In this document: positions 51,266 to 63,400 of the stretch, piece after piece
Layout: each line of letters starts with the position of its first letter
Position numbering within the stretch: position 1 is the stretch's first letter
Assembly (NCBI RefSeq): GCF_964204645.1
Contig: NC_134031.1
Span: 15,311,307 to 15,375,306, forward strand
Length of the DNA: 64,000 nucleotides
Direction of reading: 5' to 3'
DNA from: Tubulanus polymorphus
Lineage: Eukaryota > Nemertea > Palaeonemertea > Tubulaniformes > Tubulanidae
Position numbers and translations under genes: made by a program
The notes under the pieces: model-generated
Told to the model about the DNA's origin: nothing
The model's input: the letters and a program-made list of their open reading frames with translations, nothing else
Databases searched by the model: none

Positions 51266-52387
51266 TTAACGAGTAAAAAAGTGAACGAGGAAATATCTTT
51301 TGGCGGTTTTTTTGAAAAGCGTATTAGTTGAACAGTACACGGCAAAATTCAACGAGGAATCTAAAATACTCAGTAGAATTCCAACTTTTCTCATCACCAT
51401 GAAAGAATCCTGTGAAAAGCTGGACTTCAATCCCAACCGAGATTCATGATACGTTATAAGACGGTCCAATGAAGCAGGAATTTCAAATAACATAAACATC
51501 AAAATTATGAAAAGAACCATCTTTAAAATCTTCTGCTCTTTCGAATCTGTAGACGATATTCTGACTGTAGAAGTGGCTAATTCCTTTCGCTGTTTGTAAT
51601 GATTTCGTAGGATTAATATCATCAGCGCGATGTTTATCAGAACCAATATAACGAATGGAGAAATAATGCACATTAACATATAGGTGTGGTACGTAAACGC
51701 GTATGCAATACCAAAACTGTAATTGAAAGGAGTTCGGATAAATTTAGCTCCAAATGTTCCGATAGTGTACAGCGAGACCTCTCGAAAACAATGCCAAGAA
51801 GCTCTAGCAGGAAGATGAAGGGGAAAGAAATGAGGCCAGTTTAGAAATACCGATACAACGAAATTGAAAACTGCGAGACAAGTGATTTGAGTTTTGGCCC
51901 AAAACCGTCTGAAATACAGCGGGCTAGCGACAACTATTAATCTTTCTAAGTTCAATACGACAACAGACCAATTCCTGGCCATTTGAAAAACGAAGAAAAA
52001 AGGCATCACCCAAACGATTATTTCGTGTCCAAAATACCAGTCATCGTACCTGTGTATGTGTGTGTAGAGCGATGCGTAGATTATGATTGTTCGTAGTGGA
52101 TAAAGTATAAACACCGCGATTAGAAAAAGCAAATCAAACCACGCCAGAATTATGACTGTCAGATACGTGTCGCTATCGATACGGCGAAAAACTGTAATTG
52201 TAGCTGAATTGAGAACTATTCCCATTAACGACGCCGGTAAATATGCTAATATGTACATATAGACGCTGAAGGTATATTGCCATCGGACCGGTGGGTGCAC
52301 GCATTCCGCTGGACCAGACGTGACTCGTGCAGACGTTATAGTAGTGATACTGTCGTTATTTGGTTGAAGTAATGTTGAAGTCATCAT
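51266..52387 (-). CDS. Atypical class A GPCR, array copy 8
   Basis: 373 aa, intact. Near twin of copy 6, including the spacer on its 5' side (to about 52950). Distinguishing residues are S in the N-terminal VTSGPAEC, AVFILYPL in TM2 and HEIIVWVMP in TM3. Confidence 0.9.
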   Translation of the reverse strand: MMTSTLLQPNNDSITTITSARVTSGPAECVHPPVRWQYTFSVYMYILAYLPASLMGIVLNSATITVFRRIDSDTYLTVIILAWFDLLFLIAVFILYPLRTIIIYASLYTHIHRYDDWYFGHEIIVWVMPFFFVFQMARNWSVVVLNLERLIVVASPLYFRRFWAKTQITCLAVFNFVVSVFLNWPHFFPLHLPARASWHCFREVSLYTIGTFGAKFIRTPFNYSFGIAYAFTYHTYMLMCIISPFVILVLINIALMILILRNHYKQRKELATSTVRISSTDSKEQKILKMVLFIILMFMLFEIPASLDRLITYHESRLGLKSSFSQDSFMVMRKVGILLSILDSSLNFAVYCSTNTLFKKTAKRYFLVHFFTR

Positions 52388-53320
52388 GAGTGCGAGTCCT
52401 CATTCAGTGACTGAGCTCGATGCAATATTTATAATTCAGATGATAATTCTCGCCAGTAATTAACATGTAAAAAGTCCTCGAGTCTGATTTTTTATGTTGA
52501 ATGTTACGTGGCTCTAATATCGTGTTCTGATAACAAAAAATATCTACAAATTGCAGTTGAACATGGATATTTGTTACGTTTAGCTAATAAGGTAAATTAT
52601 GTATTCTAAACCGGCGAATAATTTGAAATGTGTAAAAGGACGACATAACATTTTACGTGATGCATTGCGACCAAAACATAAACACAGGATTCGAGAAAAA
52701 TTAAGGACTTTTTGCACCAGACCGAACGCTCGTGTGTGCGTGCTTGTTGCGTCGGGGTTATTCTTTAAACGTTTAATGAAATTTCATCATTATCATTTAA
52801 TTTGATTGTAACTTTATACAAAGTACAGTATACAAATATCGTTTATCTAATACAAAATATGGCGTAAATGCATACATAGCAGCGAATAGTAATCATATAG
52901 TGATTTGGGGGGGGGGGGGGGGGTACATGTGTAGGTTCAAAGGCTACATTTAGGTATCCACATAGTTTGATCAGAATTTTTTTTTGAATAATTGAAGGGG
53001 GTTATCAGTTTATAAAGGCTCACGTCTGATGATGAGATGATTTTGATAATTGGCAAACCGTAAAAGTATTTCAAGATTTACTCGTCATTCATTCGATAAA
53101 TTGGCTATATAATTTTCTAACTGGCAACAATTTGATCCGAGTTCTGAGGTGCATTAAAATTAAAATGGTTCAACTCGAATCAATTTTCATTTAAAATGAT
53201 ATAATCTTTTGGCAATGGACCCTGCAGTCGTTACGCAAAGGATCCAAATTAAACCCAGCGATCAGCAGTAGTTCTAGTAGGGTTTGCATGAATACAATCC
53301 GTCCTAAACCAAGCGCATAT

Positions 53321-54439
53321 TTAACGAGTGAAATAGTGAACCAGGAAAAATCTTTTGGCGGTTTTTTTGAAAAGCGTATTAGTTGAACAGTACACGGCAA
53401 AATTCAACGAGGAATCTAAAATACTCAATAGAATTCCAATCTTCCTGATTACCATGAATGAATTAAAAGAAACGCTACGCTTTAAAGCGAACTGTGTTTC
53501 AAAATAAGTTATAAGACGGTCAATTGAAGCAGGAATTTCAAATATCATGAACATCAAAACTATCAAAAGAATCATCTTCAAAATCTTCTGCTCTTTCGAA
53601 TCTGTAGACGGTATTCTGACCGTAGAAGTGGCTAATTCCTTTCGCTGTTTGTAATGATTTCGTTGGATCAAGGCCATCAGCGCGATGTTTATCAAAACCA
53701 ATATAACGAATGGAGAAATAATGCACATGAACATATAAGTGTGGTATGTAAACGTGTATGCGATATCAAAATTGTAATTGAAAGGAGTTCGGATAGTTTT
53801 AGCTCCAAATGTTCCCATAGTGTACAGTGAGATCTTTCCAAAACAATGCCAAGAAGCTCTAGCAGGAAGATACAGAGGAAAGAAGTAAGGCCAGTTTAGA
53901 AATACCGAGACAACGAAATTGGAAACTGCGAGACAAGTGATTTGAGTTTTGGCCCAAAACCGTCTGAAATACAGCGGGCTAGCGACAACTATTAATCTTT
54001 CTAAGTTCAATATAACAACAGACCAATTCCTGGCCATTTGAAAAACGAAGAAAAAAGGCATCACCCAAATGATTATTTCGTGTCCAAAATACCAGTCATC
54101 GTACCTGTGTATGTGTGTGTAGAGCGATGCGTAGATTATGATTGTTCGTAGTGGATAAAGTATAAACACCGCGATTAGAAAAAGCAAATCAAACCACGCC
54201 AGAATTATGACTGTCAGATACGTGTCGCTATCGATACGGCGAAAAACTGTAATTGTAGCTGAATTGAGAACTATTCCCATTAACGACGCCGGTAAATATG
54301 CTAATATGTACATATAGACGCTGAAGGTATATTGCCATCTGACCGGTGGGTGCACGCATTCCGCTGGATCAGCCGTCACTTCTGCGGAGGTTATTGCGGT
54401 GATATTAGAATTTGGTTGAAGTAATGTTGAAGTCATCAT
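53321..54439 (-). CDS. Atypical class A GPCR, array copy 9
   Basis: 372 aa, intact and the most diverged member. N-terminus QPNSNITAITSAEVTADPAE keeps a glycosylation site (NIT). Loop 3 has ALIQRNHYKQRKE. TM6 to loop 3 reads MILLIVLMFMIFEIPASIDR, FETQFALKRSVSFNSFMVIRK. TM1-TM3 are of the copy 6/8 type. It is the first gene in the direction of transcription and probably closest to the ancestral copy; that ranking is an inference. Confidence 0.9.
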   Translation of the reverse strand: MMTSTLLQPNSNITAITSAEVTADPAECVHPPVRWQYTFSVYMYILAYLPASLMGIVLNSATITVFRRIDSDTYLTVIILAWFDLLFLIAVFILYPLRTIIIYASLYTHIHRYDDWYFGHEIIIWVMPFFFVFQMARNWSVVILNLERLIVVASPLYFRRFWAKTQITCLAVSNFVVSVFLNWPYFFPLYLPARASWHCFGKISLYTMGTFGAKTIRTPFNYNFDIAYTFTYHTYMFMCIISPFVILVLINIALMALIQRNHYKQRKELATSTVRIPSTDSKEQKILKMILLIVLMFMIFEIPASIDRLITYFETQFALKRSVSFNSFMVIRKIGILLSILDSSLNFAVYCSTNTLFKKTAKRFFLVHYFTR

Positions 54440-55080
54440 GAGTGCGAGTCCTCATTCACTGACTGAGCTCGATGCAATGTTTACAATTTAGATGATAATT
54501 CTCGCCAGTTAATAACATGTAAAAAGTCCTAGAGTCTGATTTCAAATGTTTGATGTTACGTGGCTCTAATATCGTGTTCTGATATAAAAAATATCTACAA
54601 ATTGCGGCAGAACGTGAAAATTTTAAAATGACGTTAATTTTAATGAGGTGAATCATGTATTCTTAACCGGCGAGTAATTTGAAATATGTACAGAATTAAA
54701 AGGACGACATAACATTTTACATGATGCATTGCGCCCAAACAACACAGGATTCAAGAAAATCGAGTGTTTTCTGCAGCAGACCAACCCCTCGGGGTACGCA
54801 TTTCTCGTACAAATTAAGTGTTGGCGCATAACAGTCATTCAATTAATATTATTACATTTCTTACGTATATGTTTATTCATCAATAATTCTGTAAAAGTTT
54901 TACATGAAAATAAAGCATATCATATCATCGATTATTCACGCAATGTCTCATCGGGATTATTCGTTAAACATTACCTAAAGTATGAGGTAATTTATGAGCG
55001 ATCAACAAACAGTAAACGTATTCGGTATTTGCACCTTTGTTCGATTTGAATGGCAAAAGGAAATTTGCTAACTGGCAGTA

Positions 55081-56936
55081 ACCAATTTGTTCCGAGGTCC
55101 TAGGTGCAACAAAATTACACCGATTATATTCTCGTGACAACTGAAACCATTGTAACATCATTCGTTTCGATGTACTTCCAGAATCAGATCAAACCAGTAG
55201 AATCCAAGACGCAGTCAGCATTAGAATACATCGTTTAATATTTCAGCATTCTTTTATCTTTTTCCACTGCAGCTTAAAAAATATTTCTAGTTCTCCGCCA
55301 GAGAGCTTGTTCTGAACTCTGATCTAACATTCAGAATTTGGGCCCATTTATACAAATCTATCTTCCTGGTGTCAAAATTATGATTAACTATTTTTAAGAA
55401 GAATTTAATTTTTGTGAGGTAGTGATATTCGAGGACATTATATTTTTTGTGAAAATGATTTATGATAGGGAAGTTATTTGACGACTGAATATCTAAAATA
55501 TTTGATTTTGAAAATGTTTTACACCAGGATGACAGGTCTAGTTTTTATATGTATCATTACATTTAATGATGACGATGGCCACATCGTCAGCATTTTCCCA
55601 TTTTCCATGATTTCCAGGCGGTAAATACTTAGTATGTGTAGATTTCGATGAAGCTGTGTACATAACTCATAACTAAAACAAACATCTGGTTATAAGTACT
55701 GCAAATAAACGCTTCTACCAACTTCACTCATTTAAGTACACAAAACAGATTAAACGAAAAAACGACATATACAGCAAGCTGTTTGCGAACATTAGATCAT
55801 ATTTTTGTTGACGATTTAACAGTGAGTATCTAGTCAATTTCACTATAGTTTTTTCTTCAAAATATGACGGGTATACGTGATTTTATTATCAAATCGACTG
55901 TATAGTTAGCCTATAACATAAGGGAAATAAAAGAGATGTTTTCAATCAGATAGATTCACAATGCGTGCGCCGTTTTGGAATGCGATGTGCCGAATAAAAT
56001 CACAATAATCAATGATTGAAATAATAATGGCGTTTCACATTAATCGATACTGGATAAGATTGAAATACGGTATTTTCATTGTCGTCACCGCGCCCATCTG
56101 AATAATATTCTACGCGGTGAAACAGCTGTTCTTTAAGATTATGAATTGTAAACCTAGCAATAATCGACAGACGTACTTGATATCGAAGGCAGTAGGCTAG
56201 TATACTGCTGGTTTGAATAAATCACAAGTACACATCCGAACGGCTGGTGATGAATTTCTGTTAGATTGTAAATTAATGAATTTAATTTAGAGAACTGAAG
56301 CTATAGAACGGACATCTACTCTACATATATGGCGCGTCAGGGGATTCAACATTTGTATTGCTCAACAAATACAAGCAGCTGATCGTACTGATCGTGAGGG
56401 TGAGTGTATATGTTAAATAGAATAATCTGATTTCTCCTTATGAATTATGCGACGAAATTTACTAATAATAGTTGCTGATCGCTAATTTCAGACAAACTTA
56501 ACCATAACTTGTTTTGAAATGATTGATTTTCTATTTTCGATGAGGAATCTTATCACCGATAAACCTTTTTACAGTTTCCAGGCGCCTTGTTTTTGGGTAC
56601 CCGATGGGTCTGCATTGTTGAATTCTTTTGTCCCAATTTCCCCCCTGTTTAATCCCGGCGCGCAATGTTGCAGTAACTTTATGAATGACATATCATAAAA
56701 AAGTTAATCATCAACTGAGGAGTTCGTCAATATTTAACTTTGTTTCTATCTTAATCCAATCCCAGAGATATGAGCGAAATAAGAAAATCTAACCGGGGAA
56801 AAATAGGGAAATAAATTCAACAACACGGAAGCCAGCGGGTACCAAAAACACGGCGCCTGGAAACTGTAAAAATGCTTATTACGTAACAGATCGAATGAGT
56901 GACTAATACGCGGAGAAGCAACTTCCGGAAACAACG
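55081..56936. other. Intergenic between GPCR array and KCNMB-like gene
   Basis: AT-rich. No gene supported. Contains an inverted-repeat pair at 56567-56655 and 56790-56878, whose right arm lies within 60 bp of the KCNMB-like start codon. The KCNMB-like promoter and 5' UTR must be here, but no clear signal is visible. Confidence 0.55.
56567..56878. mobile_element. Foldback element upstream of the KCNMB-like gene
   Basis: Arms of about 85 bp starting TTTTACAGTTTCCAGGCGCC, roughly 80% alike in inverted orientation and separated by about 135 bp. They share GTTGTTGAATT-type and TTTGGGTACCC-type blocks. Likely a MITE or foldback element. Confidence 0.7.
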
Positions 56937-58363
56937 ATGATGAGCTTGCTGAGACGACTTATCAAAGCTGTCATCGACAAAAAACGTATAGGAAAAACAA
57001 TTTACTTATTGGCGGCAACATTCGTCACGATCGGACTTAGTTTATGTATAATCTTCGTGGTGAATATGCTCATTCCGTTTTTACAAGTTAAACACTACAA
57101 ACCGACAGCGTGCACGACGGTGAATTCATCATGGCGAGGAGGGTGGCGTTTTACTTCGGTCGGGACGTGGCCGTTTTGTCCGGCGTCGATGGTCAGTTGG
57201 ATACAGAATCGAATGTCTTACCCGTGCCTGACGATCGTCGTGTCGTATCGATCGGCGGAGGGAAACCAGTTCACCTCGATGATTCACGAAAATGAGTTCG
57301 TATTGTACGATATGCTCGAAGATAAGAAAAACGTGAGCGAATTTTCATAATATGTACTTAAAAATATCGACGGCTCTGAGACCTAAAACACAGTTCTGTA
57401 GTTCTGTAGCTAAACAGTCGAGCCTCGTTAGTACGATTTGGCTTACAACGAAAACCTTAGAATACGATGCATTTAAGAATTCCCGGCCTTTCTTTTAATA
57501 TTTTGCTATAAGAATGTTTGCTTAGTACGATCACATAAATATGAAATGCCCAGCAAAACGTTTTAAACTGTACGATCTATGGTACGATCTACGAGCAATC
57601 ATCTCATTGAGATGATTGCTCGTAGGTACGATGGGGTCTATAATGAGTTGAACTCGTCCGCATTATCTATGCGTAGTCTGAGCTATCTATTGTGTGGTGG
57701 CGCTGACCACGCGTGCAATGAACTTATGGGTTGTCTGTTAGTATGGTATTGTTTTTATCAAATGGTTAACACAAAATTCGGTTAATACGATAATTTCTCA
57801 TTTTCCCACGGGCATCTTACTAGCAAGGTTTGACTGTATATGCATAACAAAAAAGGATAAAGGTGAATCAATCCCATTTTCTAGAATTCCGTAGCTTTTC
57901 ATCATTTTTGCTTCTACATCTAACTGAACGATAATTACGTGTATATTTTCAGTGCACGTATACTCGATGTGGTCCAAGTACGGGTGACAATCAACGCGCT
58001 ATATATAGAGAATATCTAAAGTACGGCAAACCGGGGACAACTTTCGACTGTTTGTACGATCCGATCAATCCGATGAGTGTCATATTACGGACGTATCACA
58101 CGTACGTCCAAGTTCTCGAAATGACCGTCATATCGGCCGGTTTCGTGGTGCTCGGGTTTTTGATTATATTGATTACGTACGGGTTGATAGGTTGTGATAT
58201 TTGGAGTAAACGGATATCGACCGTGCAGTGGGAGCGCCGGTTAAAAACGATCGAAATGGAAGCGGAAATGACGTTACGCGCGGCTAAGATAGCAGCCGAT
58301 GCGTCGAGGAATAATCTAGCATTTCAATCAGCTTTCGATATGGAAGAACAATGCCACCAATAG
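56937..58363 (+). CDS. BK (Slo1) potassium channel beta subunit-like, 2 exons
   Basis: Exons 56937-57332 and 57953-58363 join in phase 0 to 268 aa. The protein has two membrane segments (about 22-46 and 187-212) with a large outer loop between and both ends inside, the KCNMB plan. Family marks in the loop: SYPCLTIVVSY (C97), NCTYTRCGP (C133, C138) and FDCLYDPINPMSVILRTYHT (C165), matching the YPC, CSYIPPC and CYFNP-type blocks of vertebrate beta subunits; C59 and C81 are extra. Glycosylation site NSS at 63. KCNMB proteins bind the pore subunit and tune calcium sensitivity and inactivation. The cytoplasmic C-terminal tail (about 55 residues, helical, charged) is longer than in most vertebrate members. 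The intron carries a 425-bp mobile element. The specific vertebrate subtype cannot be assigned. Confidence 0.85.
57414..57838. mobile_element. Pogo/Tigger-like MITE in KCNMB-like intron
   Basis: Ends ACAGTCGAGCCTCGTTAGTAC and the complement of ACAGTCAAACCTTGCTAGTAA, the usual pogo-type ACAGTC-AACCTCG terminus, flanked by TA-containing sequence. About 425 bp, non-coding, with several TACGAT motifs and a 35-nt perfect palindrome at 57590-57624. Confidence 0.75.
57590..57624. repeat. 35-nt perfect palindrome
   Basis: Arms of 17 nt (TACGAGCAATCATCTCA and its complement) around a single T, inside the pogo-like element. Confidence 0.95.
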
Positions 58364-58562
58364 ATTGGATATACATGATTATTTCCACTTTGCTATCGGC
58401 GTTGATTCCGAAACACCTGTTTGTGCCTCCGGAATAGGACGGATTTATCGAGATATGAATACTCCTCGATGCGAGGACACCTACGGAAAGTCTTCCATGT
58501 TAAAAGAAGCAGACATTTTGATACTTTCAATTATACATTATACATATGATACAATATAATAC

Positions 58563-58568
58563 AATAAA
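58563..58568 (+). terminator. KCNMB-like poly(A) signal
   Basis: AATAAA 200 nt after the stop codon. Confidence 0.65.
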
Positions 58569-60493
58569 AAATATGCACGACTGTACAGATTGATTGTATT
58601 CGTAATGTTATCATGTGCAGGTTTTCAAATCGAAAGAAACTTATGAGGGGTTATCACAACAATCGGGTTTTCAGGTCCATCGATTTCACTGTAAAAGTCT
58701 CATATTGGCAATCGGATTCTATCCTAATGATCGTCGTTAATACGACACTATATACGTGATGTGACGAAAATGTTAAGAGAATCCCATGATAATAACGAAA
58801 AAATCAAGTCCGAAAACGTTTCCTTGAGCTTGATAGTTTACATACCCCTCGTTTTTAGACATAATCTCGCACCTGACGATAATCTCTAGTGTGAGATTGA
58901 AACGTCGTGTCTCAAATTGTTTTTTTTTTGAAAAATACATTTGATTTTTACTTAGTGGGTTTAATCTTATTATCCGTTCACTACGTTTGAGTGTGGGTAA
59001 TCTACTAATAGACGAAATATTGAATATCAAGTTCAATGTAATGTTTAGAAAGAAGTATGTGCGTGCATATTTTCACGTGCGCGCTGTAGTTGGTGTGTAA
59101 TGGTGAAATGTTATCTTCGAGTCAAGCACAGCTGGTAAAATCAGGATATCGGTGTCGCAATAACAAGATTCTTGGCATCAAATACGCAATAGCTTTATTC
59201 GACACAGCTGTTTGATGTGACGACGTCATCGAAATCTCGCAGTAATCAATGCACTTGAAAAATATATTGGCTTATGACTTTATTCGTGATTGCGCGGCAG
59301 TAAAAGACTGATTGTAGTTCAAAAACCTATATCACGAAAAGCTTAATCCCACTGTTGTTCCCAGTGTCTTCAATTCATACAAAAGCTTTGTTCCTCCAAA
59401 TCTCCAATAGGCCGGGTCATTTTGAAAAACGCAATAAAATGTTCAGTTTTCTAATCAGTTCCGGTTGGGTCTCGTATGTTTAGCTTCTTATGGTTAGCCT
59501 GCTTGTGATTTTTTCTACGTATTGTACAGGATACGCAGCCGGTGGCCAGGTCCACTTTTAAGCTCAGCAGAAAGGAAAAACATATTAGCATTATCATTAT
59601 TATCATTATTAAATGGTAATAATGATAATGTTTTGTTAACGATTTAAATTACAATATGAAGTAGCAGGAATGAATACAAAATTATTGCAATATAAGGCGC
59701 TGGACGACTGGTGAAGTCAAAATAAACTTATTACCTGAAGGGCCCAGTCACCCACATTCTCACATTCACGCAGATTCATACCCCATTCACACCTACAAGT
59801 TACACGACAAAACATATCATTGAAAATATAATAGTCCCATGATATTTGGTACATTAGATTGAATCAATCAGAAATGAATAATTCATCTTAACATATTGGG
59901 AAATGAAATATCTTACAGAGTATAAATTTTCAAGCCTTTTTCTCATCGTAAGGACCTTAATCGACTCTTTACAGTAAAACCCCAAAATAAGAAAAGGTCT
60001 CGAGACCCGCTACTAAAGGTGCCCATCCATGTCAAGAATGAGCTTAGTGGATTGCCGCTCACATGCAAAACATTAAACGTCGTACCCAGCATTCGGGATT
60101 GACTCTGATCGAGGCGAATAATGGCCGTTACTATTCTAGGAAAAATCTCGTAGTTAGTATTCGACCTAGGAAAACTGATCCGACACCCGCGTTTTACGCA
60201 CAGTCGTACGATTGTCCTTCTTACGCGTTTTACTGTTAGCTTATTCGAAATTCGAATGAATTATTTTATTTACAAAATATTGGAATAAAGAAAAAAAAAC
60301 ATAGAAATAATGGCAAAATATAGCGTAGAAACCATCGTAGTCATTTCTGTTTTAATAAAATGCAATAGAGACCTTATAAATTAAATCCAGTGGATGAGTC
60401 CTTTTTTTCAATCCTTCGTCCGCGTTTTACCGCTACCCGATGATCGCCATTGAGGGATCTGTCAAACACGAACAAACAGCTGTCGATTGATTA
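58569..60493. other. Intergenic, no gene seen
   Basis: AT-rich. Holds a diverged copy (about 59385-59592) of the LRRC34 intron 9 MITE and an ATTATTATC-type imperfect palindrome at 59588-59630. The 150 bp before 60494 should contain the promoter of the TPR gene. Confidence 0.55.
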
Positions 60494-63400
60494 TTGAATG
60501 TTTACGGGGTCACGATGGTCTGTGACTTGCCCTGTATGTCCTATATGGCGCTATACATCATCTCGATGCACGTAATTCACAGTAATTCCCGCACGTCGAC
60601 TCACTGGAAGCTCAGCGACGGCCGAGTAGTGCAGGCAATGCCGCCGGACTCGACTCAGGACCACCATCATCACCATCACATGGCTGCAGACCAGTCTCTG
60701 TTACGAGATGAAGAGACCGGCGTCGGATCGGAAACCGATCCCGATCCGCTACTCGGTATACTCACGACGAACAAGGTTCTGTTCAACGGGGGATGGAAGT
60801 TAGAAGCGCGCGCGGCGGGCGGCGAGGGGGGTACCGGCGGCGCCACCTCCTCGGACTCGTCGACGTGTATACAGCAACAATACGATAACACCCCGCGCGT
60901 AACTAGTACTAACCAGAATAATATCGTAAAAGCTGAGTAAGTAGAGAAAATTTGAGTCCCTTTTGAGGAGTATATGTTATTTCAGCCTCAGTTGCGCAAG
61001 GTGTGAATACTGTCTTACATTCATTATCAGTACTGACTGAATGGCAATTCTGGCTGTTTTCAGTGTTAGGGCCTCACTTTAAAGGCTGTGGGTCAGTTGA
61101 AGCTCTTAAGGTTGAAGCCCTTGATCCTTAGTCCAATTGGGTTAGTCATGGGAAATCGTGATCTAAATCACTTAAAGCATAAACAAACAAGCTTTCTGAA
61201 TGTAACGCTACAATAGGCTTGTCACCTTCAACCTAACTTAGCAAGTATATACCTATATGGGAGGTTTGTGTTAATACCCCCTGTTAATTTTAAAAGCGCC
61301 ATTCGAGATTAGAGCTAATTTACAAAAATGTCTTGGGTCGGACTTTTAGACCGGTAAATAGTTGGGGCTATTTCCAATTTTGATTAATTGCCTATCATTA
61401 AGAGAAACCCCTCAATATCGATTTAACTATCGGGCTAACTGTCATTTTGAGATAAAGTCTGAAAAAGGGTTGAAGGATTCTGCCTGAAAAGTAAGAAAAA
61501 ACAATAACAGTTGTTTGAATTGATATTGTGGGTTTCTCTTAATGATGACCTGTAGATTCTGTGTGTAGTAGGGGGTTGACCATTTTCAAATTTGCTGAAT
61601 GATCATTGTTTTTGGAATTTTTAAAACTTCTGCGATGTTTTTTTTTTTGTACAGAACTATTAAAGGAACTTCGCCGAAAAAGGATCTCGCGCCGTCGAAT
61701 AGTAAAAATAGTGCCGTCGATAAAAACAATCTGACGCGACAAAAACCGACGGATATTAAACATAAAAAGGAGACTTTAGACTGCGGTAAAGCGGTGAATT
61801 CGACGCCGTTCGACCACCTACGCGGCATCACCAATCGTAAAGACCATCCGCACATCCCCGAGCCGGAGGTGGCCATGATATTTCGTAAAAAGGGCAGCAG
61901 AAATTCGGAGATCGATATGACCGAATTAGAGAAGAGATTGCGCAAAAATAGAAAAGAGGTTTGTATATGATAAGCTTTTTTTGTAATGATGATAGTTAAT
62001 TCTCAATATATTCTATGATGTAATCTTAGCGCTTTTAATAAAATGAGACAAAAGTTCAAAACAAACATGTTAGGAATACTCGACATAAAATTGACGACTA
62101 CCTCCGGTGATAATGACAAATAGGTTCGTTGGAAGAGATAAGTTTTCTGATTAGATTTTTAAAAGATTCGACTGTAAGATAAGATCTGATATGACTAGGC
62201 TTATCATTCAAAAAGTGCAGAAGCTGCAGCATAATTAATTAAAAAAGTCTTAAGCCATAAGTACGTATGTACGCAATATTTAGCCGAATTTTAAACTGTC
62301 TCTCCCCATGTATGCTATTTTAAACAATGTTGGAACGCACATAGGGGGAAGTAGCCTATGGTCTTTATGAATGACCTTTTGAGTGTTTATTTTCTCGGAT
62401 TCTAATGGTTAAGGACATTGGAAATTGATTCATTTTGAGTTCAAAATCGACTGTGAAATGTCTCCTTATTATTTCTAGTACTACTATATTACTACTACAA
62501 TGATACTACTATAATGTACATTAAAATAACATTAGCCACCTGTGACAAAATATCTACATGTACAGGACTCGATGAAATGATGTCTTATTCTTTGAATTGA
62601 GGCAGTTTTCAGGTGCAGCTGTTGTGTACGCTGTAGATATCAGCTTTTAATTAATATTCATTAGTTTTTCGTTAAAAATTTTTATACGGTTGGGATAAGG
62701 AGTTAGCTGGGAGGGGGGTGTTGGATTCTCAGAATGAAGGAAAAGGTCCGCTCGTTAACTAAAAAACAAGTTAATATGCAGCGATTTAATGAACCTTGTA
62801 GCTTATCAAGGAAGTTCTGGGGATAGATTAAAAAAACAATGCTGTATCTGATACTTCCTTGTGAAAGTAGAAGTAGGTTATGGGGAATCCCAAATTTCAA
62901 TTTAAAAATCGACCCAGTCCAACATTTCTAAAAAGTTAAAAATTCTAAAAATCTAAAAAAGTCAAAATTATCAAAAAAGTTCCGTGAAGATCTCACGAAG
63001 CTCTGCGCTCAGTAGTCTGGCTACGCCCCTGCATTGTCTCGTTAAACCCGAAATTTGAATTTTATTTCGATCTTTTTCAGCGTCCGAAGTCTGCGCAGGT
63101 TTATAATCAGATAGGAAACTTTTGGCGCATCAAAGGCAACACGCAATTGTCGATAGAATGCTTCCGCAAGGCGTTATCGATATCTCCGAATAATCCGGAC
63201 GTTCTGTTGAATCTAGCGCGCGTACTATTCAACTTACAATATCTGGACGACGCGATATTCTTAACGCGGCGCTCGCTCGAGATGCAGCCGCCCGACCAAA
63301 ACCCGTGGCTACAACATTTCACGCTTGGCGAGATTCTGAAAGCGTACGGCCACTATCAAGAGGCGACCCATCACTTCCGTCACACACTCGAGTTGAAGGC

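Larger units (their letters stand above)
36090..55080 (-). repeat. Tandem GPCR gene array, nine units
   Basis: Nine head-to-tail units, each one GPCR gene plus a spacer of about 0.9-1.03 kb. Stop-to-stop distances are 2146, 2146, 2146, 2146, 2119, 2050, 2078 and 2055 bp. Units 1-5 are almost identical in gene and spacer. Units 6 and 8, with their 5' spacers (including a TTTGGGGGGG tract at about 48777 and 52905), are nearly identical to each other. Unit 9 and its upstream flank to about 55080 are the most diverged. This looks like recent unequal crossing-over on top of an older array. Confidence 0.95.

Noticed and set aside
59588-59630. ATTATC-type imperfect palindrome
   Set aside because: Low-complexity AT sequence; no flanking structure to support an element or RNA gene.
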